Assembly: GCF_023914155.1 (NCBI RefSeq)
Contig: NZ_JAMWYS010000001.1
Coordinates: forward strand, 1-64,000
Length of the DNA stretch: 64,000 nucleotides
Reading direction: 5' to 3'
Origin: Solitalea agri
GTDB lineage: Bacteria; Bacteroidota; Bacteroidia; Sphingobacteriales; Sphingobacteriaceae
The notes under the pieces were generated by a model, which had not been told where the DNA came from, made no database searches, and saw nothing but the letters and a program-made list of their open reading frames with translations. The translations under genes were made by a program, and so were the position numbers. Shown piece by piece: positions 1 to 9,344 of this stretch; positions within the stretch are counted from its first letter, which is position 1; each line of letters opens with the position of its first letter.

Positions 1-43
1 ATTCTCAATCAAAAAATATACAGTCAATTCTCGGCAACTAAAA

Positions 44-74
44 AGGCTGCCCCTTTTGAGACAGCCTCTTTTTG
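44..74 (+). terminator. Terminator of a gene upstream of the window
   Basis: The words AGGCTG (44-49) and CAGCCT (62-67) form a six-base-pair stem with a C- and T-rich loop. A T-rich tail follows at 69-74. No gene before it is visible in the window, so it probably ends transcription arriving from the left. Confidence 0.6.
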
Positions 75-250
75 TTGATCATTGTTTCAAAAACAATATT
101 TTCTACTTAAAATATAATTGTGTAATTTAAATGGCAATTAAGTCATCCCGTCCTATCCATTCATAAGTTCAAAGTTTAATTTCAGATTTAGCTCGTCCTT
201 TTCGTATTTAGCATCCTTTTCTCCTATGTAACTTATTTAAACTTATAACC

Positions 251-1447
251 ATGAAAAAAACTATTTACGCACTCATTATCTTGCTTTTGCCATTAGCAGC
301 TTTTGCCCAGAAGCAGATAGATTCAACTATTGCTAAATCCATAATTCCTGTTGAAAAACAAGAACTCTTAAAAAATGTAAACCTTATCGCTAATATTCGT
401 GCAGCGGGAAATGCTTACTTCGATCAGGATGGGTTTAACAACTTTAGGTTCCAAATGGAGCAGTTCAGACTTGAGTTTAAAGGAAACATTAGTAAGAGAA
501 CCTTCTTTAGGTTTAGAGACCGATATACCCGTCCTGCAACGTCAGAATCTGTAGATAACATAAGTCGGTCAACAGACTTAGCTTTTGTGGAGTTTCAAAT
601 GAAAAAGGATTCGGAATTTTGGTATTTGTCATTTGGTAAAATGTGCGCTGATTGGGGTGGATTTGAGTTCGATACAAACCCAATTTTCATTTATCAATAC
701 ACCGATTTTATTGACGCCGCCGACAACTTTTTAACCGGTATAGGTTCTCGCTTTAATCTCAATAAACAACATTCTATTTCTTTACAGGTTTTAAATACCC
801 GAACAAAAAGTTTTGACGAACTATATCCTGGAGATGTTGGACTTATTCAGGAAAGCAAGGCTCCATTGGCCTATATAGCAAACTGGCGAGGAAACCTGTT
901 TAAAGATAAGCTACAAACAATATGGTCGTATAGCTTATTCAACGAAGCGAAAAATTACTTCATAAATTATGCATCATTTGGCCTTCAGTTTACTCCTTCT
1001 AAAAGGTTTCAGATACAGTTCGATTATAAATGGTGCGATGAACAACTGGATAGAGAAGGTATAATTACGAATTATATTACCAGTGGCACTGCTTACGATG
1101 ATAGAACTGCACAGAACACGGTTTACAATAGTTACTGGACCCGTATTGACTTTCGCTTGATTCCAAAAGTTAACTTGTTCTTTGTCGGCTTTATCGATAA
1201 AGGAAGATGGGATAAAGCGAACACTTATTATGCAAACGCTGATTCAAAACAAGACATCTATACGGGCTATTGCTACATACCCGGTATAGAAATATTGCCA
1301 TCAAAAGATCTTAACATAAAGATTTTTGTGAGCTATGTTGGGCACGACTACCGATTTACCGACTTTGCTAAATCCTCGTTGAACAATAGTAATTACAGTA
1401 ATAACCGATTCACGTTTGGTATCAGCACTCCATTGGTATTCTTGTAA
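251..1447 (+). CDS. Outer-membrane porin (OprO/OprP-like)
   Basis: A 398-residue protein with a clear Sec signal peptide (residues 1-19, ending AAFA before Q20). The rest is rich in alternating aromatic and polar residues, as in amphipathic beta strands, for example FRFQMEQFRLEF near residue 65. This pattern and length fit the phosphate-selective porin O/P-like family of Bacteroidota. It ends in Leu, not the Phe common in proteobacterial porins. It lies 42 bases before aspA and heads a cluster for asparagine, aspartate and C4-dicarboxylate use, so I infer that it passes acidic amino acids or dicarboxylates across the outer membrane. The substrate cannot be read from the sequence. The start is the only ATG before the signal peptide. 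Confidence 0.75.
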   Translation: MKKTIYALIILLLPLAAFAQKQIDSTIAKSIIPVEKQELLKNVNLIANIRAAGNAYFDQDGFNNFRFQMEQFRLEFKGNISKRTFFRFRDRYTRPATSESVDNISRSTDLAFVEFQMKKDSEFWYLSFGKMCADWGGFEFDTNPIFIYQYTDFIDAADNFLTGIGSRFNLNKQHSISLQVLNTRTKSFDELYPGDVGLIQESKAPLAYIANWRGNLFKDKLQTIWSYSLFNEAKNYFINYASFGLQFTPSKRFQIQFDYKWCDEQLDREGIITNYITSGTAYDDRTAQNTVYNSYWTRIDFRLIPKVNLFFVGFIDKGRWDKANTYYANADSKQDIYTGYCYIPGIEILPSKDLNIKIFVSYVGHDYRFTDFAKSSLNNSNYSNNRFTFGISTPLVFL

Positions 1448-1489
1448 TCAGGAATAGTTTATCGATCAATCATCTTAAAATATATAGCT

Positions 1490-2899
1490 ATGTCATCAAC
1501 TCGAATTGAACATGATTTTCTTGGTGAAAAAGAGATTTCTAACTCCGTTTATTATGGTGTACAAACCCTTAGAGCACTTGAGAATTTTAGTATTACAGGC
1601 ATTCCCATTTCAAAAGAACCGCTGTTTATACAAGCATTTGGATATGTAAAAAAGGCGGCAGCTTTGGCGAATCGTGATTGTGGAGTTTTAGATTCAAAAG
1701 TTACTGAAGCAATGGTTTATGCCTGTGATAAACTTATCAGCGGGGAGTATATTGATCAGTTTGTGTCGGATTTAATTCAGGGTGGAGCTGGTACTTCGTG
1801 TAATATGAATGCGAATGAAGTAATTGCCAATATTGGCCTTGAATATATGGGGCATCAAAAAGGGGAATATGATTATTTGCACCCCAATAACCATGTAAAC
1901 TGCTCTCAATCCACAAATGATGCATATCCAACAGCCTTCCGGATTGCATTATACAAGAAACTTGATATATACATCAAATCTTTAGAGTCCCTTCAGGCAG
2001 CTTTTTCAAGAAAGAGTAACGAGTTTAAGGATGTGCTTAAAATGGGTCGTACCCAATTACAAGACGCAGTTCCAATGACTTTAGGCAGTGAGTTTCATGG
2101 ATGGGCAACCACAGTAGGTGAGGATATTCAACGGATGCGTGAATCACAAAAACTGATTTGCGAGTGTAATATGGGAGCAACAGCTATTGGAACACGCATA
2201 AATGCACCGGAGGGCTATCCGGAGTTATGTACTAAGTATCTGGCAGATATTTCGGGAATTCCGATTACGCTTGCCGAAGATTTAATTGAAGCAACCTCTG
2301 ATACCGGGGCATACGTTCAGATTTCGGGAACATTAAAACGGAGTGTAATTAAAATCTCGAAGATTTGTAACGATTTGCGCTTACTCTCATCCGGCCCACG
2401 CACGGGTTTAAATGAAATCAATCTTCCTAAAATGCAGCCCGGGTCGTCGATTATGCCGGGTAAAGTTAATCCGGTGATTCCTGAGGTGGTAAACCAAACA
2501 GCTTATTATGTGATTGGGGCAGATGTTACTATTACATTGGCAGCAGAGGGAGGACAACTTCAGTTGAATGTAATGGAGCCAGTAATTGCTTTTAGCTTGT
2601 TTACCTCCTTGGAATACATGACCAATGCAATTCATACACTTATTTCGAAATGTATTAACGGTATTACCGCAAATGAGGAGGTTTGTAAAAACCTTGTAAT
2701 GAATAGTATTGGAATAGTTACTTCTTTGAACCCAATATTAGGCTATGAAGAATCGGCTTCTATTGCTAAAGAGGCCCTTAATACAGGTAAATCAGTTCAT
2801 GATATTGTTGTGAAAGATCGTAAGCTGATTACACAGGAAAAATGGGACGAGATTTACAGTATTGAAAACATGATTCATCCTAAGTTTATTAAAGAATAA
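1490..2899 (+). CDS. aspA: Aspartate ammonia-lyase
   Basis: A 469-residue enzyme of the fumarase/aspartase superfamily, full length for AspA. It splits L-aspartate to fumarate and ammonia in the cytoplasm. The three family regions are present: GGAGTSCNMNANE (98-110) with SQSTNDAYPT (139-148), GRTQLQDAVP (186-195), and the signature GSSIMPGKVN (318-327), whose Ser320 is the expected catalytic base. The GTSxNMNxNE form and close linkage to asparaginase favour aspartase over class II fumarase, though the families are similar. It is followed 27 bases later by the asparaginase gene and probably shares an mRNA with it. Confidence 0.92.
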   Translation: MSSTRIEHDFLGEKEISNSVYYGVQTLRALENFSITGIPISKEPLFIQAFGYVKKAAALANRDCGVLDSKVTEAMVYACDKLISGEYIDQFVSDLIQGGAGTSCNMNANEVIANIGLEYMGHQKGEYDYLHPNNHVNCSQSTNDAYPTAFRIALYKKLDIYIKSLESLQAAFSRKSNEFKDVLKMGRTQLQDAVPMTLGSEFHGWATTVGEDIQRMRESQKLICECNMGATAIGTRINAPEGYPELCTKYLADISGIPITLAEDLIEATSDTGAYVQISGTLKRSVIKISKICNDLRLLSSGPRTGLNEINLPKMQPGSSIMPGKVNPVIPEVVNQTAYYVIGADVTITLAAEGGQLQLNVMEPVIAFSLFTSLEYMTNAIHTLISKCINGITANEEVCKNLVMNSIGIVTSLNPILGYEESASIAKEALNTGKSVHDIVVKDRKLITQEKWDEIYSIENMIHPKFIKE

Positions 2900-2926
2900 A
2901 AAGTTTAATCAATAAAAGATATCGAT

Positions 2927-3985
2927 ATGAAACGCTCTCTCTCTAAAATCTACTTGTTAATAGTAGCAGTAACAATTTCATTTACTTCTTTTGCTCAAAA
3001 TGTACGTGTAAAAATACTTGCAACCGGAGGTACAATTGCCGGCGCCGGAGCATCTGCAGACAGAGCAGCCTATACTGCCGGAAAATTGCCTATTGATGAA
3101 TTATTAAACGCGGTTCCCCAAATCCATAAACTCGCCAAAATAACAGGAGAGCAAGTGGCATCAATCGGTAGCCAGGATATGTCGGTTGAGGTTTGGTTAA
3201 AATTGGCAAAACGCATTAACGAAATTTTCGCTAAAAATGAAGCTGATGCAATTGTTATTACTCATGGTACTGATACGCAGGAAGAAACTGCTTTCTTCCT
3301 AGATCTCACAGTTAAATACAACAAACCTGTTGTGCTTGTTGGTGCAATGCGCCCTGCCACAGCTATAAGTGCTGATGGTCCTAAGAATTTATTAGATGCT
3401 GTAGTTGTTGCGGCTGATCCAAATAGTCAGGGACGGGGCGTTATGTTGGCCATGAATGAACGTGTATTTGATGCAAAATCCGTTACAAAAACCAATTCTA
3501 CATCACTCGAAACGTTTCTCTCTACCAACTTTGGCCCTATAGGTCTGATCTATGACAAAAAAGTGCAATATTATTATACTCCCGTTAGACAATCAGGAGC
3601 GAATACGCCTTTTGATGTTTCTAAATTAACTACACTTCCTCGGGTTGATGTTGCATATATGTATGCGGATGCTGACCCAACTGCCTTAAATGCTTTTGTA
3701 GACGCTGGGGCTAAAGGAGTTGTTTTTACCGGAGTTGGAAATGGAAACATGAACAAAAAGAACTATGATGCTATAAAGGCTGCAACCGATAAAGGTGTAA
3801 TTATAGTAAGAGCAACCCGAACTCCGGGCGGTCGTGTAACACTTCATGATGAAGTTGATGACGCCGCTTTAGGAACAATTGTTTCCGATGATTATAATGC
3901 TCAAAAGGCACGGATTCTTTTAATGCTGGCTTTAACAACTACAACGGATAAAGCTAAGATTCAGGATATGTACTTTAAGTACTAA
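2927..3985 (+). CDS. ansB: Type II (periplasmic) L-asparaginase
   Basis: A 352-residue asparaginase with a signal peptide (residues 1-23, cut after SFA), so it acts in the periplasm, converting asparagine to aspartate and ammonia. Both catalytic triads of the E. coli AnsB family are visible: Thr36 in ATGGTIAG and Tyr49; Thr115 and Asp116 in THGTDT; and Lys188 in VTKTN. The Glu of the EVDDA motif near the C-terminus is also kept. Its product is the substrate of AspA encoded just upstream. A terminator follows at 4044-4075, so the antiporter gene behind it may be partly separate in expression. Confidence 0.93.
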   Translation: MKRSLSKIYLLIVAVTISFTSFAQNVRVKILATGGTIAGAGASADRAAYTAGKLPIDELLNAVPQIHKLAKITGEQVASIGSQDMSVEVWLKLAKRINEIFAKNEADAIVITHGTDTQEETAFFLDLTVKYNKPVVLVGAMRPATAISADGPKNLLDAVVVAADPNSQGRGVMLAMNERVFDAKSVTKTNSTSLETFLSTNFGPIGLIYDKKVQYYYTPVRQSGANTPFDVSKLTTLPRVDVAYMYADADPTALNAFVDAGAKGVVFTGVGNGNMNKKNYDAIKAATDKGVIIVRATRTPGGRVTLHDEVDDAALGTIVSDDYNAQKARILLMLALTTTTDKAKIQDMYFKY

Positions 3986-4043
3986 TAGAAACGGAAAGCA
4001 ATGATGAGGTTTCTATTAACAGAAGCTATTTAACTATAAAGAG

Positions 4044-4075
4044 ACTTTCCAGGCGGTTTTGTCTGGAAAGTTTTT
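4044..4075 (+). terminator. Intrinsic terminator after ansB
   Basis: Perfect nine-base-pair stem ACTTTCCAG (4044-4052) with CTGGAAAGT (4063-4071), followed by a T run. It would end the porin-aspA-ansB transcript, or attenuate read-through into the Dcu gene. Confidence 0.85.
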
Positions 4076-4124
4076 AGTTATTACTGTGTTCGAAATGCAT
4101 CAATAAATACTTAATTATCGCTAT

Positions 4125-5471
4125 ATGATCTGGTTGCAATTTATTGTTCTGCTTGTGATGATCCTTGTAGGATCACGTCTAAAAGGTATTGGGTTAGGGT
4201 TGATGGGAGTTTTAGGCATGTTTATTTATGTTCAGGTATTCAGGTTACGCCCTACCGAGCCCCCTCAAGATGTAATGTTGATCATCTTAGCGATAGTTAC
4301 AACTGCAGCAACATTACAGGCGGCCGGTGGATTAGACTATCTTGTAAGTATTGCTGAAAACGTTATCCGTAAAAACCCGAAGCGTATAACTTTTGTGGCA
4401 CCATTAACTACATATGTCCTTTGTCTTTTTGCTGGAACAGCTCATATTGTGTACTCTTTACTTCCAATTATTGCGGAGGTTTCAGCCAAAAAAAGAATAC
4501 GGCCCGAAAGACCATTGAGTGCTTCGGTTGTTGCTTCGCATTTGGCACTAACCGGAAGTCCCATGTCGGCTGCCACCGCGGCAATGGCCGCTATTCTTGC
4601 TTACCCGGGGGCTTCAATAGATATAATGAAAGTTTGTATTCCGTCTTGTGTGCTTGGAGTAATTGCTTCCTGCATTGCTGTATATAAAATGGGTAAGGAG
4701 CTGGATCAGGATCCTGATTTTTTGGAACGAATGAAAGATCCGGAGTTTGCTAAAAGCCTGGAGGTGGAAAGCGGCACAATTAAAAAGGAATTTAAATCAG
4801 GAGCCAAGATTTCTGTGGCCATATTTGGAGCTGCTATTTTGATGATTTTACTTGGAGGAGCATTTCCTAATTTGGTTCCCGATATGGCTCCCGGAGTTGC
4901 AAATTTTAGTGTAAATGCAGATGGTTCACTAAAAATGGTTACCATCATTGAGGTAGTTACTTTATCTGCTGCGGCGCTTATCATGCTTATTACAAAAACT
5001 TCCCCAGCTGAAATCACAAAGGCTAGCTTGTTTACTTCCATGGCCTCTGCAGTTGTATCGGTGTTTGGAGTGGTATGGATGAGTTCAACGTTTATGGCGA
5101 ATAATGAGGAGGTTATTAAGCAAATGCTGGGAGCAATTACTGCATCTTATCCATGGCTGTTTGCAGTGGCAATCTTTATAATGGGAATGCTAATGTTTAG
5201 TCAAAGTGCTACAACTAAAACCATGATGCCTTTAGGAATAACATTGGGATTAGCCAATCCCTCATTGATTGCAATGTTTCCTGCTGTGAATAGTGATTTC
5301 TTTTTGCCCGGTTATCCAACGCTCTTGGCTGCAATCAACTTCGACAGAACAGGTTCTACCAAAATAGGGAAGTATGTTTTGAATCATAGTTTTATGATAC
5401 CGGGAATGGTTGGTATCGCCGTGGCGATTTTGACTGGGTTCTTATTTATAACTCTTTTCGGTATTAAGTGA
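4125..5471 (+). CDS. Anaerobic C4-dicarboxylate transporter (DcuA/DcuB family)
   Basis: A 448-residue, very hydrophobic inner-membrane protein of about ten to twelve helices and the usual Dcu length. Family features include the conserved stretch GLDYLVSIAENVIRKNPKRI (about 69-88), the LTGSPMSAATAAMAA segment in the middle and a C-terminal FDRTGSTKIGKYVLNHSFM-like region. Dcu carriers exchange fumarate or aspartate for succinate during fumarate respiration. The preceding aspA and ansB and the following sdh/frd genes fit this role. DcuA and DcuB cannot be separated by eye. Its start is the first ATG after the ansB terminator. Confidence 0.88.
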   Translation: MIWLQFIVLLVMILVGSRLKGIGLGLMGVLGMFIYVQVFRLRPTEPPQDVMLIILAIVTTAATLQAAGGLDYLVSIAENVIRKNPKRITFVAPLTTYVLCLFAGTAHIVYSLLPIIAEVSAKKRIRPERPLSASVVASHLALTGSPMSAATAAMAAILAYPGASIDIMKVCIPSCVLGVIASCIAVYKMGKELDQDPDFLERMKDPEFAKSLEVESGTIKKEFKSGAKISVAIFGAAILMILLGGAFPNLVPDMAPGVANFSVNADGSLKMVTIIEVVTLSAAALIMLITKTSPAEITKASLFTSMASAVVSVFGVVWMSSTFMANNEEVIKQMLGAITASYPWLFAVAIFIMGMLMFSQSATTKTMMPLGITLGLANPSLIAMFPAVNSDFFLPGYPTLLAAINFDRTGSTKIGKYVLNHSFMIPGMVGIAVAILTGFLFITLFGIK

Positions 5472-5531
5472 TTAAAATACATTGAGTTTAAAATCAAATA
5501 ATCTCTTGATACAGAGCTGTTATTTAGTTGA

Positions 5532-5559
5532 ACCCTTTAGAATTATCAGGCTAAAAGGT
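5532..5559. repeat. Imperfect hairpin after the Dcu gene
   Basis: ACCCTTTAG (5532-5540) pairs with CTAAAAGGT (5551-5559) with one mismatch. There is no T run after it, so it is not a clear intrinsic terminator. It lies in the 205-base spacer between the Dcu gene and sdhC. Confidence 0.35.
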
Positions 5560-5642
5560 CAATTGTAAACGAATTATTAAGAAAAAGACAGATAGAATGA
5601 ATCTAAATAAGATGCTTAATAAGTGTTTTTTCAATTTTTAGA

Positions 5643-5650
5643 TACATTTG
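5643..5650 (+). promoter_or_regulatory. Bacteroidota -7 promoter box for sdhCAB
   Basis: TACATTTG matches the Bacteroidota consensus TAnnTTTG exactly and ends 26 bases before the sdhC ATG. I could not find a good TTTG -33 box at the usual 19-21 base spacing, so the call rests on the -7 box and its position. Confidence 0.5.
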
Positions 5651-5676
5651 TGTTCCAAAAATAAATTCTCGTAAAA

Positions 5677-6366
5677 ATGAGTAGTTCTTCATCTTTTTTT
5701 ACATCATCCTTAGGGCGAAAGTTTGTGATGGGTATCACAGGCATTTTCCTGATAACTTTTTTAATCGTTCACGTAGGGGTTAACGCAATGATTTTTTTAG
5801 ATAGTTCGGGTGAGCTATTTAATACCGCTGCTCATTTTATGGGTACAAACTGGTTGATCCGATCAATGGAAATTGTCCTTTTTGCTGGCATTATCCTGCA
5901 CATTGTTCAATCCATTGTACTTACCCGCCGTAATCAGGCTGCTCGTCCAGAGGGGTACGCAGTTTCAGCATCGGCAGTAAATAGTAAATGGTATTCAAGA
6001 TCAATGGGTTTATTGGGAACATTAATCTTGATGTTCTTGATTGTTCACCTTTGTCATTTCTGGGTTGAGGCCCGATTTGGTATTTGGGGTGGAATTCCAG
6101 AAGGTGTTGAAGCCGGCACTCATGATATGTTTGCTCAAATGAAGGTCATATTCAGTAATCCTATTGTGGTTGCAGTTTATGTTCTAGCTATGGTTTCGTT
6201 ATCGTATCACTTAATGCACGGATTCCAAAGCGCATTCCAATCCTTAGGATTAAATCATTACAAATATACCCCGGCAATTAAAGCTATTGGAAAATGGTAC
6301 TCTATCATTGTTCCGGTATTGTTCGCTTTGATGCCTTTATATGTTCATTTCGTTATTAACAAGTAA
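5677..6366 (+). CDS. sdhC: Succinate dehydrogenase/fumarate reductase cytochrome b subunit
   Basis: A 229-residue, five-helix membrane anchor of the type B (single-subunit, di-haem b558) family. Histidines at 32, 75, 124 and 178 each lie in a hydrophobic helix and are the likely axial haem ligands; His127 and His181 are nearby alternatives. It anchors the flavoprotein and iron-sulfur subunits encoded directly downstream and exchanges electrons with menaquinone. The gap to sdhA is only 14 bases, so the two are co-transcribed. Direction (succinate oxidation or fumarate reduction) cannot be told from sequence; the Dcu, AspA and asparaginase neighbours make fumarate reduction plausible. Confidence 0.9.
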   Translation: MSSSSSFFTSSLGRKFVMGITGIFLITFLIVHVGVNAMIFLDSSGELFNTAAHFMGTNWLIRSMEIVLFAGIILHIVQSIVLTRRNQAARPEGYAVSASAVNSKWYSRSMGLLGTLILMFLIVHLCHFWVEARFGIWGGIPEGVEAGTHDMFAQMKVIFSNPIVVAVYVLAMVSLSYHLMHGFQSAFQSLGLNHYKYTPAIKAIGKWYSIIVPVLFALMPLYVHFVINK

Positions 6367-6380
6367 AATCTGATCATCAC

Positions 6381-8375
6381 ATGGCTTTAGATTCAAAAAT
6401 ACCTGAAGGCCCTTTGGCGGAGAAGTGGAAAAAGTACCGTTCAACCGTTCCATTGGTAAATCCTGCAAATAAGCGTAACCTTGAAATCATTGTTGTTGGA
6501 TCAGGTTTGGCTGGCGCATCTGCTGCGGCTTCATTAGCAGAGATGGGTTACAAAGTAAAAGTATTCTGCTACCAGGATTCTGCTCGCCGTGCTCACTCAA
6601 TTGCAGCACAAGGTGGTATCAATGCAGCTAAAAACTATCAGAATGATGGTGATAGCGTTTATCGTTTATTTTATGATACTATTAAAGGGGGTGACTACCG
6701 TGCCCGTGAAGGAAACGTTCATCGTTTAGCTGAAGTAAGCGGTAATATCATTGACCAATGTGTTGCCTCAGGAGTTCCTTTTGCTCGCGAGTACGGAGGA
6801 TTGTTAAGTAACCGTTCTTTCGGTGGTACTCAGGTTCAGCGTACATTCTACGCAGCTGGTCAAACAGGTCAGCAGTTGTTACTTGGGGCATATTCTGGCT
6901 TACAACGTCAAGTTGGTATGGGTTCTGTGAAGATGTACACTCGTCATGAAATGTTAGACGTTGTGATCATCGACGGAAAAGCACGTGGTATCATTGCCCG
7001 TGATATGGTTACCGGTCAGTTGGAGCGTCACTTTGGTCATGCAGTATTGCTGTGTACCGGAGGATATGGAAACGTTTTCTTCCTGTCAACTAATGCGATG
7101 GGTTGTAACGTGACTGCAGCATGGAAAGCACATAAAAAAGGTGCATTCTTCGGTAATCCTTGTTATACGCAAATTCACCCAACTTGTATTCCTGTTTCTG
7201 GTGATCACCAGTCGAAATTAACCTTAATGTCGGAGTCGTTGCGTAACGACGGACGTATTTGGGTTCCTAAAAAGAAAGAAGATGCAGAGGCCTTACGAAC
7301 CCGTAAAAAAGGCCCTAATGATATAGCTGAAGACGATCGTGATTATTACTTAGAGCGTCGTTACCCTGCATTTGGTAACTTGGTTCCTCGTGACGTAGCT
7401 TCTCGTGCTGCTAAAGAACGTTGTGATGCCGGCTACGGAGTAAATAACACCGGGCAGGCAGTTTATTTAGATTATGCTGCTGCAATTGAGCGTTATGGCA
7501 AAATTGAGGCAACTAAGCATGGCATTGACGCTTCTGCCGCTAAAATTGTTGAATTAGGTAAAGCAGTTGTAAAAGAGAAATACGGAAACCTGTTCGATAT
7601 GTACGAACAAATTACCGGGGTAAATCCATATAATGAGCCAATGCAGATCTATCCTGCGGTTCACTATACAATGGGTGGTATTTGGGTTGATTACAACCTG
7701 ATGACAACCGTACCAGGTATGTATTCATTAGGTGAAGCTAACTTCTCTGATCACGGTGCTAACCGTTTAGGTGCATCTGCATTGATGCAAGGTTTGGCCG
7801 ACGGCTACTTTGTAATTCCTTACACTATCGGGGCATACCTTTCAAATGAAATTCGCACAAAAGCAATTTCTACTGATCATCCTGCTTTTGTTGAGGCAGA
7901 GAGCAAAGTTAAAGCTCAGATAGATACTTTCTTGAACATTAAAGGAACTAAAACCGTAGACTATTTCCACAAAAAACTTGGTAAAATTATGTGGGATAAA
8001 TGCGGTATGGCTAGAAATGCTCAAGGCTTGCAAGAAGCAATTACAGAGATTCAGGCTCTTCGCAAAGAATTTTGGAAAGATGTTCGTGTACCAGGTTCTG
8101 CTAATGAGCTTAATCCTGAGTTGGAAAAAGCTGGTCGTGTTGCCGATTTCTTAGAGCTTGGCGAATTGATGTGTAAAGATGCATTAACCCGTAACGAATC
8201 ATGTGGTGGCCACTTCCGCGAAGAATACCAAACGGAGGAAGGTGAAGCAATGCGTGATGACGAGAACTATGCATATGTGGCAGCCTGGGAATACAAAGAC
8301 GAAAGCAACTGGGAGCTTCATAAAGAAGAGCTTAAATACGAGAATATTAAAATTGCTCAACGTAGCTATAAGTAA
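6381..8375 (+). CDS. sdhA: Succinate dehydrogenase/fumarate reductase flavoprotein subunit
   Basis: A 664-residue flavoprotein. The FAD dinucleotide motif [10 protein letters not shown] lies at 40-49, and the segment [11 protein letters not shown] holds His72, the expected site of covalent FAD attachment. The substrate-site region IHPTCIP and [11 protein letters not shown] is also present. The length fits type B enzymes of Bacteroidota and epsilonproteobacteria, which are longer than E. coli SdhA. It oxidises succinate to fumarate or does the reverse, on the cytoplasmic face, with SdhC and SdhB. It is separated from sdhB by an 87-base spacer that contains a perfect inverted repeat, which is unusual inside this operon. 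Confidence 0.95.
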   Translation: MALDSKIPEGPLAEKWKKYRSTVPLVNPANKRNLEIIVVGSGLAGASAAASLAEMGYKVKVFCYQDSARRAHSIAAQGGINAAKNYQNDGDSVYRLFYDTIKGGDYRAREGNVHRLAEVSGNIIDQCVASGVPFAREYGGLLSNRSFGGTQVQRTFYAAGQTGQQLLLGAYSGLQRQVGMGSVKMYTRHEMLDVVIIDGKARGIIARDMVTGQLERHFGHAVLLCTGGYGNVFFLSTNAMGCNVTAAWKAHKKGAFFGNPCYTQIHPTCIPVSGDHQSKLTLMSESLRNDGRIWVPKKKEDAEALRTRKKGPNDIAEDDRDYYLERRYPAFGNLVPRDVASRAAKERCDAGYGVNNTGQAVYLDYAAAIERYGKIEATKHGIDASAAKIVELGKAVVKEKYGNLFDMYEQITGVNPYNEPMQIYPAVHYTMGGIWVDYNLMTTVPGMYSLGEANFSDHGANRLGASALMQGLADGYFVIPYTIGAYLSNEIRTKAISTDHPAFVEAESKVKAQIDTFLNIKGTKTVDYFHKKLGKIMWDKCGMARNAQGLQEAITEIQALRKEFWKDVRVPGSANELNPELEKAGRVADFLELGELMCKDALTRNESCGGHFREEYQTEEGEAMRDDENYAYVAAWEYKDESNWELHKEELKYENIKIAQRSYK

Positions 8376-8388
8376 TAGATAGTTAGAA

Positions 8389-8426
8389 CAAAGAACAACG
8401 ACAAAGTATAAAGTCATTGTTCTTTG
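8389..8426. repeat. Hairpin in the sdhA-sdhB spacer
   Basis: CAAAGAACAA (8389-8398) is the exact reverse complement of TTGTTCTTTG (8417-8426), with an 18-base loop. The surrounding spacer is low in complexity (repeated CAAAG/CTTTG words). It could act as an mRNA-processing or stability element between the two cistrons. There is no T run directly after the stem. Confidence 0.65.
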
Positions 8427-8462
8427 CTCTTTATTCTTTGATCATAAAAAATACTCAAAAAC

Positions 8463-9221
8463 ATGAGTGACGGAAATATGAATTTGACGCTGAAAGTTTG
8501 GCGCCAAAAAAATGGAAATCAAAAAGGAGAATTAGTTACCTATCCTGTTAGTAATGTATCTCCCGACATGTCTTTCCTCGAAATGTTCGACGTTTTAAAT
8601 GAAGACTTGGTTGAAAAAGGACAAGAACCTATTGCATTTGATCATGATTGCCGTGAAGGTATTTGCGGAATGTGCTCGATGTACATTAATGGTCGTCCGC
8701 ATGGACCTAAAGAAGGCATTACAACCTGTCAGTTACATATGCGTTCATTTAAAGACGGAGAAACTGTAGTTGTTGAGCCTTGGAGAGCCACAGCATTCCC
8801 GGTTATCAAGGACTTAGTTGTTGACCGTTCGGCATTTGACCGTATTATTGCTGCAGGTGGATTCATTTCTGTAAATACGGGTAATGCACAAGATGCCAAT
8901 TCATTACCAATCTCTAAGGATGATGCTGATAAATCGTTTGAAGCAGCCGCCTGTATTGGTTGTGGTGCCTGCGTGGCAACCTGTAAGAATGCTTCTGCAA
9001 TGCTATTTGTATCAGCTAAAGTTTCTCAACTTGCTTTATTGCCCCAAGGTCAGCCAGAGCGTTATTCACGCGTTCAAAATATGGTTGAGCAAATGGATAA
9101 AGAAGGTTTTGGTAACTGTACGAATACTGGTGCTTGTGAAGTTGAGTGTCCGAAGGGAATTTCATTGGAAAATATTGCTCGTATGAACAGGGATTACTTA
9201 GTTGCAAAAGCAGCTCACTAA
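8463..9221 (+). CDS. sdhB: Succinate dehydrogenase/fumarate reductase iron-sulfur subunit
   Basis: A 252-residue iron-sulfur protein. The N-terminal [2Fe-2S] domain has Cys63, Cys68, Cys71 and Cys89. The C-terminal domain carries the cysteines of the [4Fe-4S] and [3Fe-4S] clusters: Cys164, 167, 170 and 174, and Cys219, 225 and 229. All expected ligands are present. It passes electrons between the FAD of SdhA and the haems of SdhC. It is the last gene of sdhCAB, ending before a very strong hairpin terminator. The ATG at 8463 follows the structured sdhA-sdhB spacer. Confidence 0.95.
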   Translation: MSDGNMNLTLKVWRQKNGNQKGELVTYPVSNVSPDMSFLEMFDVLNEDLVEKGQEPIAFDHDCREGICGMCSMYINGRPHGPKEGITTCQLHMRSFKDGETVVVEPWRATAFPVIKDLVVDRSAFDRIIAAGGFISVNTGNAQDANSLPISKDDADKSFEAAACIGCGACVATCKNASAMLFVSAKVSQLALLPQGQPERYSRVQNMVEQMDKEGFGNCTNTGACEVECPKGISLENIARMNRDYLVAKAAH

Positions 9222-9240
9222 TCAAGTTATTTCAGCTTTA

Positions 9241-9286
9241 TATAAACAAAAACGACAAGCTATTCAGCTTGTCGTTTTTGTTTATA
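9241..9286. terminator. Bidirectional terminator between sdhB and the flippase gene
   Basis: A perfect 21-base-pair inverted repeat (9241-9261 with 9266-9286) and a four-base loop ATTC. The core is ACGACAAGCT/AGCTTGTCGT, flanked by A-rich and T-rich arms that give a T run on both strands. It can stop both convergent genes. Confidence 0.92.
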
Positions 9287-9344
9287 TAAGTTCTACATTT
9301 TAAACTCCTCAAATGGAAACTTACGTCGGGAGTTGAAGTTTTAT

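Noticed and set aside
74-91. An FNR-type site (TTGAT...TTCAA) before the porin
   Set aside because: Only the outer four bases of each half match, and the site is 160 bases from the start. It is expected by chance in AT-rich DNA.
4421-5041. Open frames opposite or within the Dcu gene
   Set aside because: They are shadows of the real coding frame: no start context, no recognisable domain and full overlap with a conserved transporter. Many similar frames lie across sdhA, nuo and susC and were left out.
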